Source: Deltaproteobacteria bacterium (GTDB lineage: Bacteria; Desulfobacterota; Desulfuromonadia; Geobacterales; Pseudopelobacteraceae). Taken from it: a stretch of 12,318 bases of DNA. Each line of letters starts with the position of its first letter. Positions within the stretch are counted from its first letter, which is position 1. Below are positions 12,063-12,318 of this stretch, piece by piece. The stretch spans positions 1 through 12,318 of the forward strand of contig JACRCG010000210.1 of assembly GCA_016219145.1 (NCBI GenBank), written 5' to 3'. The position numbers and the translations under genes are program-made. The notes below the pieces were generated by a model. It was not told where the DNA came from, ran no database searches, and saw nothing but the letters and a program-made list of their open reading frames with translations.

Positions 12063-12091
12063 AAAAAAAGCCCCTGATTTCTCAAGGGCTT
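12063..12091 (-). terminator. Terminator of ssrA
   Basis: In the minus-strand RNA AAGCCCUUGA pairs with UCAGGGGCUU around a GAAA tetraloop (one U-G pair), followed by seven Us (complement of 12063-12069). It lies 33 bases past the tmRNA 3' end and shares its core with the terminator at 5098-5129. Confidence 0.85.
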
Positions 12092-12124
12092 CTGGATTTG
12101 TCCGGATGGTGCCGGACTGCTAAA

Positions 12125-12318
12125 TGGTGGAGGCGGTGGGAGTCGAACCCACGTCCAAAAGACCTACAAAACCAGACACTACGAGCGTAGTTCATTTTCT
12201 AGTCTTACGCTCAGGTCGAAATAGAACGAAATCCCCGGAGCCTCAGAAGGTTTGACTGACACCTACAACCAGGATCACTCTCGTTTGCTTCTTTTGATGT
12301 GCGAAGAGTTACCAGAAC
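12125..12318 (-). ncRNA. ssrA: tmRNA (ssrA), 3' part, cut by the window edge
   Basis: Read on the minus strand, the RNA ends with GGACGTGGGTTCGACTCCC followed by ACCGCCTCCACCA: a T arm with TTCGACTCC, the acceptor 3' strand and an encoded CCA at 12125-12127. Upstream, GAGCGTAAGACTAG...CTACGCTC forms the last pseudoknot. About 194 nt are present of an expected 350 or so; the tag-peptide frame and the 5' half are beyond 12318. tmRNA with SmpB rescues stalled ribosomes and tags their products for proteolysis. It is not permuted as far as visible, since the acceptor and T arm are contiguous at the 3' end. Confidence 0.95.

Noticed and set aside
1..12318. CRISPR array, phage module or intact insertion sequence
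   Set aside because: No spaced direct repeats, cas genes, transposase or integrase reading frame were seen.

Overview
The window looks like a chromosomal segment of a Geobacter-type anaerobe (Desulfuromonadia). The reasons are a secreted twelve-heme cytochrome c, a lexA gene whose start codon lies in a palindrome fitting the LexA motif I recall for Geobacter sulfurreducens, and a general load of sensory and housekeeping genes with well-spaced GGAGG ribosome binding sites. The genus is inferred; no 16S or ribosomal protein gene is present.

Layout. 1-600: a small zinc-ribbon protein (+) converges with tRNA-Val(CAC) (-) on a shared two-way terminator. 600-1760: the dodecaheme cytochrome, built from three copies of a four-heme module, with its own terminator. 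1839-4047: a membrane sensor histidine kinase (periplasmic sensor, HAMP, PAS, HisKA, HATPase) with no response regulator beside it. 4048-4354: no convincing gene. 4355-5130: a strong extended -10 promoter, a structured leader with a 13-codon ORF and an intrinsic terminator, then a secreted stand-alone Cache-domain protein. 5178-6778: a two-gene minus operon, a BioD-like/DRTGG P-loop protein followed by a MaoC-type hydratase. 6911-7227: an 18-codon ORF coupled to an 87-residue unknown protein. 7309-7935: a DUF4124-like membrane protein (-). 8046-8480: a Nudix hydrolase (-), divergent from lexA (+, 8631-9257), which is followed by a 57-residue membrane protein.

9488-11222 looks like a region in decay. 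A flavin ene-reductase of the Old Yellow Enzyme family is intact, but it is followed by a cytosine-deaminase-like gene cut to 41 codons and preceded by an N-terminal remnant of an MFS transporter carrying two indels. The remnant is joined in frame to the ene-reductase, so a naive ORF call gives a false MFS-reductase fusion. 11305-11757 encodes a secreted protein of unknown function. The right edge holds the 3' part of ssrA (tmRNA, -) and its terminator.

Functional links. The cytochrome, the sensor kinase and the secreted Cache protein fit an organism doing extracellular electron transfer and sensing its surroundings, but they are separate transcription units. The most interesting regulatory pieces are the leader upstream of the Cache gene, the palindromes at lexA, and the coupled mini-ORF at 6911. 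I see no CRISPR array, phage module, transposase, or clear defence or biosynthetic cluster.
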